This document shows, piece by piece, positions 8,430 through 16,229 of a stretch of 34,508 nucleotides of DNA (within the stretch, counting starts at the first letter, position 1; every line of letters starts with the position of its first letter). Origin of the DNA: Heyndrickxia sporothermodurans. GTDB taxonomy: Bacteria; Bacillota; Bacilli; Bacillales; Bacillaceae_C. Below the pieces are notes generated by a model. The model saw only the letters and a program-made list of their open reading frames with translations. It was not told where the DNA came from and did no database searches. Where the stretch lies: the NCBI RefSeq assembly GCF_016785185.1, contig NZ_JAEKDY010000028.1. The stretch is one strand, 5' to 3'. Position numbers and translations under genes: made by a program.

Positions 8430-9437
8430 TTACTCACTAAATTCTGCTTTCCAATCCTCCTTAACTTCTAGGCCAATCGTTTCCGCTGTTTTCTTATTGA
8501 TGACTAATTTTAAATTTTGTGGTAGTTGCACCGGTAAATCGGCAGGTTTCTTTTCACCTTTTAAAATTTGAACGGCCATTTTCCCTGCTTCATATCCAAT
8601 ATCGGAGTATTCGAATCCGTACGCACCGAGTGCACCTCTTCCTACAGAATCGAATTCTGCTGCCATCATCGGCAATTTATTATCGTTGGCAACTGATACG
8701 ACTGATTCTAACGCGGAAACAACTGTGTTATCAGAAATAATGTATAAACCATCAACTTTTCCGACAAGTGATTCAGTTGCTTGTTTAACCTCTGCTGAAG
8801 TTGATGCAGAAGCTTCGACAATAGTTAAACCAATGTGTTTTGCTAGTTTTTTAACATTATCTACTTGGGCACGTGAATTTTGTTCGCCCGAGTTGAAAAC
8901 CATGCCTACTTTTTTCATATTCAATTGTTCCTTCATGAATTTTAAAGTGTTTGGAATAGCGTCTGGATGGGTATCAATTGTTCCTGTTACATTTGCACCG
9001 GGCTGTTCCATTGAAGAAACGAGTTCGGCACCGACTGGATCTGTCACTGAAGTAAAAATAATCGGAATGTCTTTGGTGGCACTTGCAACTGCTTGCGCAC
9101 TAGGTGTTGAGTTTGCGAAGATGAGGTCTACTTTTGAACTGACTAAATTATTAGCAATGGTTGTGTTTGCACTATTGTCATTTTGAGCATTTTGTTTATC
9201 GTACTCCACTTTCAAACCTGATTCGTCAATCGCTTTTTTAAAGCCATCGAATGCAGCATTTAGAGAAGGATGCTCAACAATTTGAGTGACACCAATTTTG
9301 TATGTTTTCTCTTCCGGTTTTGAATCACCACTGCTTGCCTCCCCGCCTGCTGGTTTCTTCTCACTTTGAGATCCACACGAGGCCAGCATTATTGCACTGA
9401 ACAAAACGATTGCGCTTTTTTTCCAACTTATTCTCAT
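8430..9437 (-). CDS. ABC transporter substrate-binding lipoprotein (TrpX/COG2984 type)
   Basis: The protein has a lipoprotein signal with lipobox LASC, lipidated Cys21, followed by a Ser/Gly/Glu-rich linker. The periplasmic-binding-protein fold (type I) follows, with GVTQIVEHPSLNAAFDGFKK and DLIFANSTPSAQAVASATKD. This matches the family predicted to bind tryptophan or related aromatics. I chose the ATG at 9437 because GGGGGG lies 7 nt upstream; the ATG at 9452 lies upstream of and abuts that run, so the site cannot serve it. A 69-bp gap separates it from the nitronate monooxygenase-like gene. It is the ligand-binding part of the importer encoded by the next two genes. Confidence 0.87.
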   Translation of the reverse strand: MRISWKKSAIVLFSAIMLASCGSQSEKKPAGGEASSGDSKPEEKTYKIGVTQIVEHPSLNAAFDGFKKAIDESGLKVEYDKQNAQNDNSANTTIANNLVSSKVDLIFANSTPSAQAVASATKDIPIIFTSVTDPVGAELVSSMEQPGANVTGTIDTHPDAIPNTLKFMKEQLNMKKVGMVFNSGEQNSRAQVDNVKKLAKHIGLTIVEASASTSAEVKQATESLVGKVDGLYIISDNTVVSALESVVSVANDNKLPMMAAEFDSVGRGALGAYGFEYSDIGYEAGKMAVQILKGEKKPADLPVQLPQNLKLVINKKTAETIGLEVKEDWKAEFSE

Positions 9438-9506
9438 CCCATTTCCCCCCATTAATTTTAATCAATACTCTTTTGATAATTTCTTCATATAAGGAAAATG
9501 TCCTGC

Positions 9507-10457
9507 TTATATATTTAGTCGACTTTCAATGTTTTTCAACGTTTTTCGACAATCACTCATCATCTGCTCAAAGAGCTGACAAACAGTAGGTTCATCGTGA
9601 ATCATCCCTGCAATTTGTCCACTATTCATAAATCCATCTTTCTCGTTTCCTTCAATCGCACCAATTAAATGATGTTTCTCGCTTGTAGCATCGATGTATT
9701 CGGGAAGCGAATAATTTTCTTCGTTTTTCAAGAGAGCTGAAGAATACTCACCATCTAACACTCTACGAACTTGGCCTTTCGAACGACCAAGAATGATTGT
9801 TTGGTGATCGTTTGCATTCAAAATCTTCTTTTTATAATTTTGTGAGAAAGGTGCATCCTTTGTCGCAACAAATCTAGTTCCCATTTGAACTCCTTGTGCA
9901 CCTAATGCCATTGCGGCGAGCAATCCTCTCCCATCGGCAATTCCGCCTGCAGCAACAACGGGAATTTTTACTGCATCCACGATTTGTGGAATGAGCGTCA
10001 TTGTCGTCGATTCAAAAGGAGAATTTATTCCTGCCGCTTCAAATCCTTCCGCAACGATTATATCTGCCCCGGCCATTTCTGCTTTTTTTGCATGCTTTAC
10101 AGATCCTGTGACCACCATTACCTTTATATCGTGATCATGAAAAATAGGAATCAATGGTGCTGGATTTCCGGCTGATAACGATACAATTGGCACTTTATGT
10201 TTAATGATTAATGAAACCATTTCTTTAATATGCGGATTCACATTTATCGGTAAATTGATCGCAAAAGGTTTATTCGTTAGCTCTACTATTTCTAGAATCA
10301 TCTTTTCTACTTTTTCCGGAGTCATCGTTCCGACCCCCATCGTACCTAAACCACCAGCATTAGAGACTGCAGCGGATAATTTAGCATTGCTAATATTCCC
10401 CATCCCACCTTGAATGATTGGAAGCTCTATGCCGAGTAATTGTGTTAAATGATTCAT
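9507..10457 (-). CDS. Nitronate monooxygenase / 2-nitropropane dioxygenase family flavoprotein
   Basis: This is a 316-residue TIM-barrel FMN protein. It has the N-terminal PIIQGGMGNIS, the glycine-rich VVAAGGIADGRG and the phosphate-binding GAQGVQMGTRF. These are shared by nitronate monooxygenases and FabK-type enoyl reductases. AEGFEAAGINSPFESTTMTL contains an E-A-x-G segment near the site where nitronate monooxygenases carry E-A-G-G-H; here the histidine is replaced (AAGIN), so classical nitronate chemistry is doubtful. It sits between paaX and the ABC importer. An accessory oxidase or reductase role in aromatic degradation is possible, but no specific reaction can be supported. Confidence 0.78.
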   Translation of the reverse strand: MNHLTQLLGIELPIIQGGMGNISNAKLSAAVSNAGGLGTMGVGTMTPEKVEKMILEIVELTNKPFAINLPINVNPHIKEMVSLIIKHKVPIVSLSAGNPAPLIPIFHDHDIKVMVVTGSVKHAKKAEMAGADIIVAEGFEAAGINSPFESTTMTLIPQIVDAVKIPVVAAGGIADGRGLLAAMALGAQGVQMGTRFVATKDAPFSQNYKKKILNANDHQTIILGRSKGQVRRVLDGEYSSALLKNEENYSLPEYIDATSEKHHLIGAIEGNEKDGFMNSGQIAGMIHDEPTVCQLFEQMMSDCRKTLKNIESRLNI

Positions 10458-10473
10458 GCTTTTCCTCCATTGT

Positions 10474-11352
10474 CTATTCCTCGTTTAGTAAAGGATGCTG
10501 AAATATATCATATTTTTTATTCTTTTTATACAGATGGTTTCCTTCACTAAAAACCGATTCAAAAAACTCACCCGCAGGTACGACAAGTTCCTTGTAGTAA
10601 TCTGAAAAAAGTTGTGCCGCTTGGTTTCCAAACCATATTTCAGGTAGGAGCTCTTCCGGTAATCCGGGATCAATAAATAGAAATTTCCGGTATTCATGAA
10701 CAAGTTTTGTTCGCTCAACAAAACAATCTGCAGGTGTCATATTTCCAGTTTGAATTCCTGTTTTTGCTAGATCGTATTTTTTTTGATAAATATCTATAAA
10801 CTTTTTGTACTTTGAATTGATTGCGGGAATATCCCAACAATCTTGAACTAAGCGTATATTTTCATGGGGACCTTGATATTCTGTTAGAAAAATATGTACA
10901 TAATTGCTAATCTCATATTTTTCTACAAGCGTTTTGACTTGTTTCATTAATCGATTAGGGGATATCCAACAACTATTCGCAATGCTTCCGAAGCCACTCC
11001 AAACTAATTCTTTCCTTAGTTCATCCCGAATTGCCCGTTTCTCCTCAGGAATCGAATACGTTAGCATTGTCCATTTCCCGTCCCATTTCTCCTGCTTTAA
11101 TTTAAAGATCCGGGTCGCAGCCTCCTCCATTCGATCGATTCCACGTGGGGTTAAGTAATAATAGCTTCGATTGCTTTCTTTTCTTGCTTCCACCCATCCT
11201 TGCTTATTCATTCGAGAAATGGCAGCTCGAACCGCTTGTTCATTATGGCCAAACTCTTTCAATAACTTTATTAAACTGCCAATCCAAATTTCACTACCAT
11301 AATGTCGGATGTAATCTCCGTAAATTGTAAAAATCATGGATCTTGTATTCAT
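10474..11352 (-). CDS. paaX: PaaX family transcriptional repressor
   Basis: This 292-residue protein has the PaaX layout. An N-terminal winged helix (FTIYGDYIRHYG, IGSLIKLLKEFG, VRAAISRMNKQGWVE) carries the AVRAAISRM recognition-helix pattern. The central domain includes EKWDGKWTMLTYSIPE, and the C-terminal PaaX domain includes LVHEYRKFLFIDPGLPEELL. PaaX proteins repress phenylacetate genes and are released by phenylacetyl-CoA. The gene lies inside the operon, 64 bp after paaJ, so it would be autoregulated. The palindrome upstream of paaK (18760-18800) is a candidate target, but PaaX binding there is inference. Confidence 0.9.
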   Translation of the reverse strand: MNTRSMIFTIYGDYIRHYGSEIWIGSLIKLLKEFGHNEQAVRAAISRMNKQGWVEARKESNRSYYYLTPRGIDRMEEAATRIFKLKQEKWDGKWTMLTYSIPEEKRAIRDELRKELVWSGFGSIANSCWISPNRLMKQVKTLVEKYEISNYVHIFLTEYQGPHENIRLVQDCWDIPAINSKYKKFIDIYQKKYDLAKTGIQTGNMTPADCFVERTKLVHEYRKFLFIDPGLPEELLPEIWFGNQAAQLFSDYYKELVVPAGEFFESVFSEGNHLYKKNKKYDIFQHPLLNEE

Positions 11353-11416
11353 TTCTGCTTATACCTACCTTTTCTTGGAAGAGACGAATCATTGTTGATT
11401 GGAGTACTCCTTTTGT

Positions 11417-12616
11417 TTATACATTCTCCACGATGGTTGCAATTCCTTGGCCCACCCCTATGCACATCGTAGCAAGACCAACTTCCGTATTTCTTCTTTT
11501 CATCTCGTATATTAAAGTCGTTAAAATTCTTGCTCCACTCGCACCTAATGGATGCCCTAAAGCAATTGCCCCTCCATTCACATTAACCACTTCCGGATTT
11601 ACTTCAAGCTGTTTGATGCATTCAATAGATTGTGAGGCAAAGGCTTCATTTAATTCTATTAGATCGATGTCTTTTATCGTCATATTAACCCGAGACAACA
11701 ATTTTCTAGTCGCATAAATAGGTCCAAGACCCATTACAGCAGGCTCCAGTCCGGCTACTGCTGTTGCTTTATATTTAACGAGCGGAGTTAGCCCTAATTT
11801 CTTTGCTTTCGTTTCACCCATTAATAGTAATGCAGAGGCCCCATCATTTACTCCAGATGAATTTCCGGCTGTAACAGTTCCATCGGCAAATAATGGTTTT
11901 AATTTTTGTAGCGCTTCATAGCTTGAATTTGGCCGTGGATGCTCATCCAACGTGACTTCTGTGATCTTTCCTTTGCGATCGACTGTAGGAATGGAGATCA
12001 TCTCATCAGAAAATAGCTGGCGTTCGAGTGCTTGTTTTGCCTTTAATTGACTGAATAAGGCAAATTGATCCTGTTCCTCCCGCGTAATGTTATATTTTTT
12101 CGCTACATTCTCTGCTGTTTCCGGCATCGAATCTGTCCCATAGATTTGCTTCAATTTGTCATTTACAAAACGCCAACCGATCGTTGTATCAAACATCTCC
12201 ATATTGCCTCTTGGAAATTCAGACTCCGGCTTCGCCATGACAAAAGGTGCTCTCGACATGCTTTCCGTTCCACCGGCAATAAAAATATCACCATCCCCTA
12301 CGGAAATTGCCCTTGCTGCATAATTGACTGCATATAAGCCAGATCCACACAAACGATTAATCGTTGTGGCGGCCGTCTCTACTGGCAATCCTGCTAGTAA
12401 TGCAGACATTCGAGCAACATTTCGATTGTCTTCACCGGCTTGATTTGCACAACCAAATACAACTTCTTCAATCTCGTTTACCGGGAGTTTAGGATTTCTT
12501 TCTAATAGTGCTCTAATAACAGCAGCCCCTAAATCATCCGGACGAACATTTTTTAAGGCTCCTTTATATCTGCCTATTGGCGTTCGTACCGCATCAATAA
12601 TGACAACATTATTCAT
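11417..12616 (-). CDS. paaJ: Beta-ketoadipyl-CoA thiolase (acetyl-CoA acyltransferase)
   Basis: The thiolase nucleophile is Cys90 (NRLCGSGLYAV). The active-site loop NGGAIALGHPLGASGAR contains His355, and the second cysteine is Cys385 (TMCIGVGQG). The 399-residue length and position after paaG fit the thiolase that cleaves 3-oxoadipyl-CoA to succinyl-CoA and acetyl-CoA. PaaJ also acts earlier on 3-oxo-5,6-dehydrosuberyl-CoA. It lies 30 bp after paaG. A generic acetyl-CoA C-acetyltransferase would look almost the same, so the specific call rests on context. Confidence 0.88.
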   Translation of the reverse strand: MNNVVIIDAVRTPIGRYKGALKNVRPDDLGAAVIRALLERNPKLPVNEIEEVVFGCANQAGEDNRNVARMSALLAGLPVETAATTINRLCGSGLYAVNYAARAISVGDGDIFIAGGTESMSRAPFVMAKPESEFPRGNMEMFDTTIGWRFVNDKLKQIYGTDSMPETAENVAKKYNITREEQDQFALFSQLKAKQALERQLFSDEMISIPTVDRKGKITEVTLDEHPRPNSSYEALQKLKPLFADGTVTAGNSSGVNDGASALLLMGETKAKKLGLTPLVKYKATAVAGLEPAVMGLGPIYATRKLLSRVNMTIKDIDLIELNEAFASQSIECIKQLEVNPEVVNVNGGAIALGHPLGASGARILTTLIYEMKRRNTEVGLATMCIGVGQGIATIVENV

Positions 12617-12646
12617 TTAGTCACACTCCCTACTGAAAACAACACT

Positions 12647-13420
12647 CTACTTACCTTCGAAATTAGGTTTTCTTTTATTTAGGAAAGCATTGATTCCTTC
12701 TTTATGGTCAGAGGATTGACCTACGATTCTTTGGGCATATGCCTCTTTATCCAATACTTCTTGCAAATTTGAATCCCAGCTTTGATTCATATAACGTTTT
12801 ATTAAACCAATCGCTTTTGTAGGCATTTTCGCTAATTTTTCTGCAAAATGAGTAATCGTAGTTTCCCATTCTTCAAGAGGAACAACTTTTGTAATTAAGC
12901 CAATATTTTTTGCCTCTTCTGCTGAAATTTTTTCACCTAATATTGCTAGTTCTAATGCTTTGGCATGACCCACAATTCTAGGTAGATAATACATATTTCC
13001 GGAATCCGGTACTAAACCAACATGGATAAATGCTTCGATAAAGCTTGCATTAGCTGTTGCCAAGCGAAAATCGCATGCAAGTGCTAAGCTCAATCCTGCC
13101 CCTGCTGCTGTTCCGTTAATGGCTGCAATGATTGGCTTTTCAATCGACGCCATTTCTCTAATCATCGGATTATAGTATTTTCGTAAAAGTTCACCATAAT
13201 CGGTATCTTCCTTCACTGATTGAAGATCTTGACCTGAACAAAAGGCACGACCTGCACCTGTAATAACGATGCTCCGTATATCATGATCTTTTGCTGCATC
13301 TTTTAATGCGTTTCTTACTTCGACTTTCATTTGTTCATTAAATGCATTTAATTTATCCGGTCGATTCAATGTGATCCACGCAACTTGATTTTTTACTTCA
13401 TATAAAATGGTTTCATACAT
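12647..13420 (-). CDS. paaG: 1,2-epoxyphenylacetyl-CoA isomerase
   Basis: This is a crotonase-fold protein of 257 residues. The oxyanion-hole regions are FCSGQDLQSV and NGTAAGAGLSLALACD. The single acidic residue Asp139 in GLVPDSGNMYYLPR is the PaaG-type arrangement, where hydratases have glutamates. PaaG converts the ring-1,2-epoxide of phenylacetyl-CoA to oxepin-CoA and also shifts a later double bond. The gene follows paaF by 10 bp. The neighbouring paaF keeps both hydratase glutamates, so the two crotonases have separate roles. Confidence 0.9.
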   Translation of the reverse strand: MYETILYEVKNQVAWITLNRPDKLNAFNEQMKVEVRNALKDAAKDHDIRSIVITGAGRAFCSGQDLQSVKEDTDYGELLRKYYNPMIREMASIEKPIIAAINGTAAGAGLSLALACDFRLATANASFIEAFIHVGLVPDSGNMYYLPRIVGHAKALELAILGEKISAEEAKNIGLITKVVPLEEWETTITHFAEKLAKMPTKAIGLIKRYMNQSWDSNLQEVLDKEAYAQRIVGQSSDHKEGINAFLNKRKPNFEGK

Positions 13421-13430
13421 ATCCTCACCC

Positions 13431-14207
13431 CTACCGTCCTTTGAATTGTGGCTTTCTTTTTTCCATAAATGCTTTCATGCCTTCTTTTTGATCTTCTGTT
13501 GAAAATAATAGTGAGAAGTTTTTCCGTTCATATTGCATTCCTTCGAGCAAAGAATCGTCGACTGCCTTATACACGGCCTCCTTAATGAATCGAACAGAGA
13601 GCGCTGGTTTTTCCGCTAATTTTTTTGCGTAATTAATTGTTTCTTCAATAACAAGTTCTTTTGGAAGTCGTTTATTAATGATTCCATGTTGTTCAGCTTC
13701 AGAAGCTGTCATCATCTCACCTGACCAAAGCCATTCCAATGCTTTTGTTTTCCCCATAAGCTTCGTTAATCTTTGTGTCCCACCTGCACCTGGCATGACA
13801 GCTAAATTAATTTCAGGAAATCCGAATTTAGCATCTTCTGCTGCAAAAAGGAGATCACAAGCGAGTGCAAGTTCAAAGCCCCCACCTAATGCAAATCCGT
13901 GAACAGCACCGATCATTGGTTTTTTCACTTGTAAAAGCAGGTCCCAATCAGCAAACTGGTTTAATAATTCCAGATCAATTGCCGAATCCTGTGCCATTTC
14001 ATTTATGTCTGCTCCAGCTGCAAATGCCTTGCCATTTCCGCATAGAACGATCACTTTAACTTTTTCATCTCTATCCATATCCTCGATCGTTCGAACAATT
14101 TCATTCACCATTTTTCGATTGAGTGCATTTAACACTTCCGGTCGATTGAGCTGGATGATCCCGATATTCTCATCCGTTTCTACCTGAATAAATTTCAAAT
14201 TATCCAT
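13431..14207 (-). CDS. paaF: 2,3-dehydroadipyl-CoA hydratase (enoyl-CoA hydratase)
   Basis: This is a 258-residue crotonase with both hydratase glutamates, Glu112 (ALGGGFELALACD) and Glu132 (FGFPEINLAVMPG). The oxyanion-hole segment is AFAAGADINEM. In the phenylacetate pathway PaaF hydrates 2,3-dehydroadipyl-CoA to 3-hydroxyadipyl-CoA. The start overlaps the end of the EthD-domain gene by 8 bases, which shows close coupling. The next expected enzyme, the 3-hydroxyadipyl-CoA dehydrogenase PaaH, is not encoded in this window. Confidence 0.88.
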   Translation of the reverse strand: MDNLKFIQVETDENIGIIQLNRPEVLNALNRKMVNEIVRTIEDMDRDEKVKVIVLCGNGKAFAAGADINEMAQDSAIDLELLNQFADWDLLLQVKKPMIGAVHGFALGGGFELALACDLLFAAEDAKFGFPEINLAVMPGAGGTQRLTKLMGKTKALEWLWSGEMMTASEAEQHGIINKRLPKELVIEETINYAKKLAEKPALSVRFIKEAVYKAVDDSLLEGMQYERKNFSLLFSTEDQKEGMKAFMEKRKPQFKGR

Positions 14208-14493
14208 TCACATCTTCACCAAACATGAATGTAACTAAATCACCGGCAAATTCCATTACATCTTTTCCGGAAGCCTTGGATTCAGGAGTTTTTGATGCTT
14301 CTTTAAATGCTTCTTTGCTTGCATAGTACATGACACACATGAGATAATAGGGACTTGAACCCGACATTTTTGTAATTTCAACCTTCTCTAGGCCCGGAAT
14401 TTGATTCGTCATAGGCATATGGGTATTAAAATAATATTCATCAAAACTTGCAGGATCCTCTGGTTTTTTAAATAATGCGATCATTTTATACAT
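14200..14493 (-). CDS. EthD-domain small protein
   Basis: This is a 97-residue protein of the dimeric alpha-beta barrel type. The segments KMIALFKKPEDPASFDEYYF, HMPMTNQIPGLEKVEI and the ending DLVTFMFGEDVNG match the EthD family. EthD proteins appear next to many oxidative catabolic genes and their biochemical role is poorly settled. It occupies the position between paaD and paaF where paaE, the epoxidase reductase, lies in the E. coli order. It has no flavin or iron-sulfur motif, so it cannot replace PaaE chemically. The start has AGGAG a few bases upstream. A protective, monooxygenase-like or ring-intermediate role remains speculation. Confidence 0.8.
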   Translation of the reverse strand: MYKMIALFKKPEDPASFDEYYFNTHMPMTNQIPGLEKVEITKMSGSSPYYLMCVMYYASKEAFKEASKTPESKASGKDVMEFAGDLVTFMFGEDVNG

Positions 14494-14523
14494 ATTGTTT
14501 CTCCTCTCATTATTAAAATGTCT

Positions 14524-15024
14524 TTACATTAGATTAGATATTGGTTTCATTGCTTCAAATGGGTTTTTGCAGGCTTTGCAGTATAGGATACTGCGGCAAG
14601 CGGTTGGTCCGAATAAGTTTTCCATTGTTGTATAGTAGGAGCCGCAATAGGGACATTCGACTTTCCACTCATGGATTTCCTCATTAAAGACCGGTGGTGG
14701 AGCAATGCCAAATTGCTTCAACTTTTCTTTACCTACTTCTGATATTCGATCGGATGTCCATGGCGGGTGATATATAAATTCCACTTCAACGGAGGTTACT
14801 TCACTTATTTGTAAAACAGTGTCGGTTATATTTTTTCGAATAATCTCCAAGGCAGGACATCCTAAAAACGTTGGGAGTGCCTTAATATGAACCTTATTTG
14901 ATTCCAAAATTTTTATTTCTTCAATCATTCCTAAGTCAACAACACTTACTGATGGGATTTCCGGATCTTTCACATTTTCTAAGCACTTTTCCACTTGTAT
15001 AAGTAATTCATTTTTTAATGTCAA
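14524..15024 (-). CDS. paaD: Phenylacetyl-CoA epoxidase subunit PaaD (MIP18/DUF59 plus zinc-binding tail)
   Basis: The N-terminal MIP18-family domain has VKDPEIPSVSVVDLGMIEEI and the cysteine in FLGCPALEIIRKNI. The C-terminal part has a four-cysteine zinc-ribbon pattern, CPYCGS then YCKAC, typical of PaaD. PaaD is thought to help assemble the metal centres of the epoxidase. I chose the TTG at 15024 because AGAAGGGTGG lies about 5 nt upstream. Earlier in-frame starts (GTG 15033, TTG 15048) overlap that site or the paaC end. It is 18 bases from the paaC stop. Confidence 0.88.
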   Translation of the reverse strand: MTLKNELLIQVEKCLENVKDPEIPSVSVVDLGMIEEIKILESNKVHIKALPTFLGCPALEIIRKNITDTVLQISEVTSVEVEFIYHPPWTSDRISEVGKEKLKQFGIAPPPVFNEEIHEWKVECPYCGSYYTTMENLFGPTACRSILYCKACKNPFEAMKPISNLM

Positions 15025-15041
15025 GATATCCACCCTTCTTT

Positions 15042-15848
15042 TTACCAAGTTGCTTGCGAATCCGAGGCGTACACTTCACTTAGTGTTGCTAATGCGTCTT
15101 GCAGGTCTTCGGTATGGAACCCTTCCCTTCCATTTCCTTTTTTCATTTGTGGTTCACCGGGATATGGCATCGAAATATCTTCAAAAACCTTCTTCATTTC
15201 TGTTTCCCATCGCTTTTTAAATATATGCTCTGCTTCAATCAATCCGTAATCAGACATTAATTTGCCATTTGGACCGTAGGATAGTACTCCCGCAAATTCA
15301 TCCCATACTTTTTGAATTGCCGCTCGCATTCTCGTTTTTCCTTCCCCATTACTTAAACACAACTGATTAAACCAAACTTTCCAATGCATAATATGATAAT
15401 ATTGTTCCATTTTCATTTTCATCGCAGCATGTGCTAACGGTTCAAAGGATGAATGTTTTAACGATTCAAGTTTTAATTTTTTATAAATATCATAGAAATA
15501 ATGGCGGACAACGGTGAAGGCCCAATCATATTTTGGTTGATTTAAATAAGTTCCCGTACCATTGGCCATTTCTAGTAAAATAGCATTTTTTCGATAATCG
15601 GCTTTACGCTCATGGGCTAGTTCATCAGCAGCCCCTTCACCGAGGGATTCCAGTAGTTCATAATACATGACGGCGTGCCCCATCGTAGCCTGATTTATCG
15701 ATGCATAGGCAATATCTTCTTCAATATGGGGAGCTAAACCGAGCCATTCTGAACCACGATAGGCTAGGATGAAATCATCATCTGCTAATTGATACAATAA
15801 TTCGATTAGCACTTCTTTATATTCTTTATTTGCGATCTGTTGTTCCAC
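15042..15848 (-). CDS. paaC: Phenylacetyl-CoA epoxidase subunit PaaC
   Basis: This is the structural partner of PaaA in the ring-epoxidising complex, a ferritin-like four-helix protein without a working diiron site in known members. The run ELLYQLADDDFILAYRGSEW and the NQATMGHAVMYYELLESLGE segment match PaaC. The chosen GTG at 15848 has GGGGAGGGG 6 nt upstream, giving 268 residues, and the gene then overlaps paaB by 23 bases. An earlier in-frame ATG at 15884 lies deeper in paaB and has no good site. It follows the standard paaA-B-C-D order. Confidence 0.9.
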   Translation of the reverse strand: MEQQIANKEYKEVLIELLYQLADDDFILAYRGSEWLGLAPHIEEDIAYASINQATMGHAVMYYELLESLGEGAADELAHERKADYRKNAILLEMANGTGTYLNQPKYDWAFTVVRHYFYDIYKKLKLESLKHSSFEPLAHAAMKMKMEQYYHIMHWKVWFNQLCLSNGEGKTRMRAAIQKVWDEFAGVLSYGPNGKLMSDYGLIEAEHIFKKRWETEMKKVFEDISMPYPGEPQMKKGNGREGFHTEDLQDALATLSEVYASDSQATW

Positions 15849-16200
15849 GCTGCACCCCTCCCCATGACATGATTTCCTTTTCATCTAACACTTGCTGTTC
15901 GTATTGGCGCCATTTCTTTTTCAAATAGCCGTATCCTTTTGTTAAACGGTAATCTTTATTATCTAATCGCGAAATAGACGCCCTTTCTTCAGGCTGTAAT
16001 TTCCGGATATCGGAACGTTTCACTACCCAAATATCGACGACAGGTTCCCGCCTCATAAAATTTTCCTGAGCCATGACAAATGCCATTTCCTGATTTGGTG
16101 CGAGTAAACTAAATTGATGCTGCATATCAGATTTGAACGTTCGTCGACTGAAAACCTCATAGACTTCATAAAAATTATTGGAATTAGATTGTTTTTCCAA
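15826..16200 (-). CDS. paaB: Phenylacetyl-CoA epoxidase subunit PaaB
   Basis: This small subunit bridges PaaA-PaaC heterodimers. The recognisable core is YEVYEVFSRRTFKSDMQHQF, followed by SLLAPNQEMAFVMAQENFMR and the VVDIWVVKRSDI segment. It is longer at the C-terminus than E. coli PaaB, with a tail ending in KKWRQYEQ and WGGVQRGTTDRK. I chose the TTG at 16200 because AAAAGGAG lies 8 nt upstream; the GTG at 16209 is inside that site. It begins 29 bases after paaA stops and overlaps paaC. Confidence 0.88.
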   Translation of the reverse strand: MEKQSNSNNFYEVYEVFSRRTFKSDMQHQFSLLAPNQEMAFVMAQENFMRREPVVDIWVVKRSDIRKLQPEERASISRLDNKDYRLTKGYGYLKKKWRQYEQQVLDEKEIMSWGGVQRGTTDRK

Positions 16201-16229
16201 TACGACCACTCCTTTTGGATCCAGTTACT

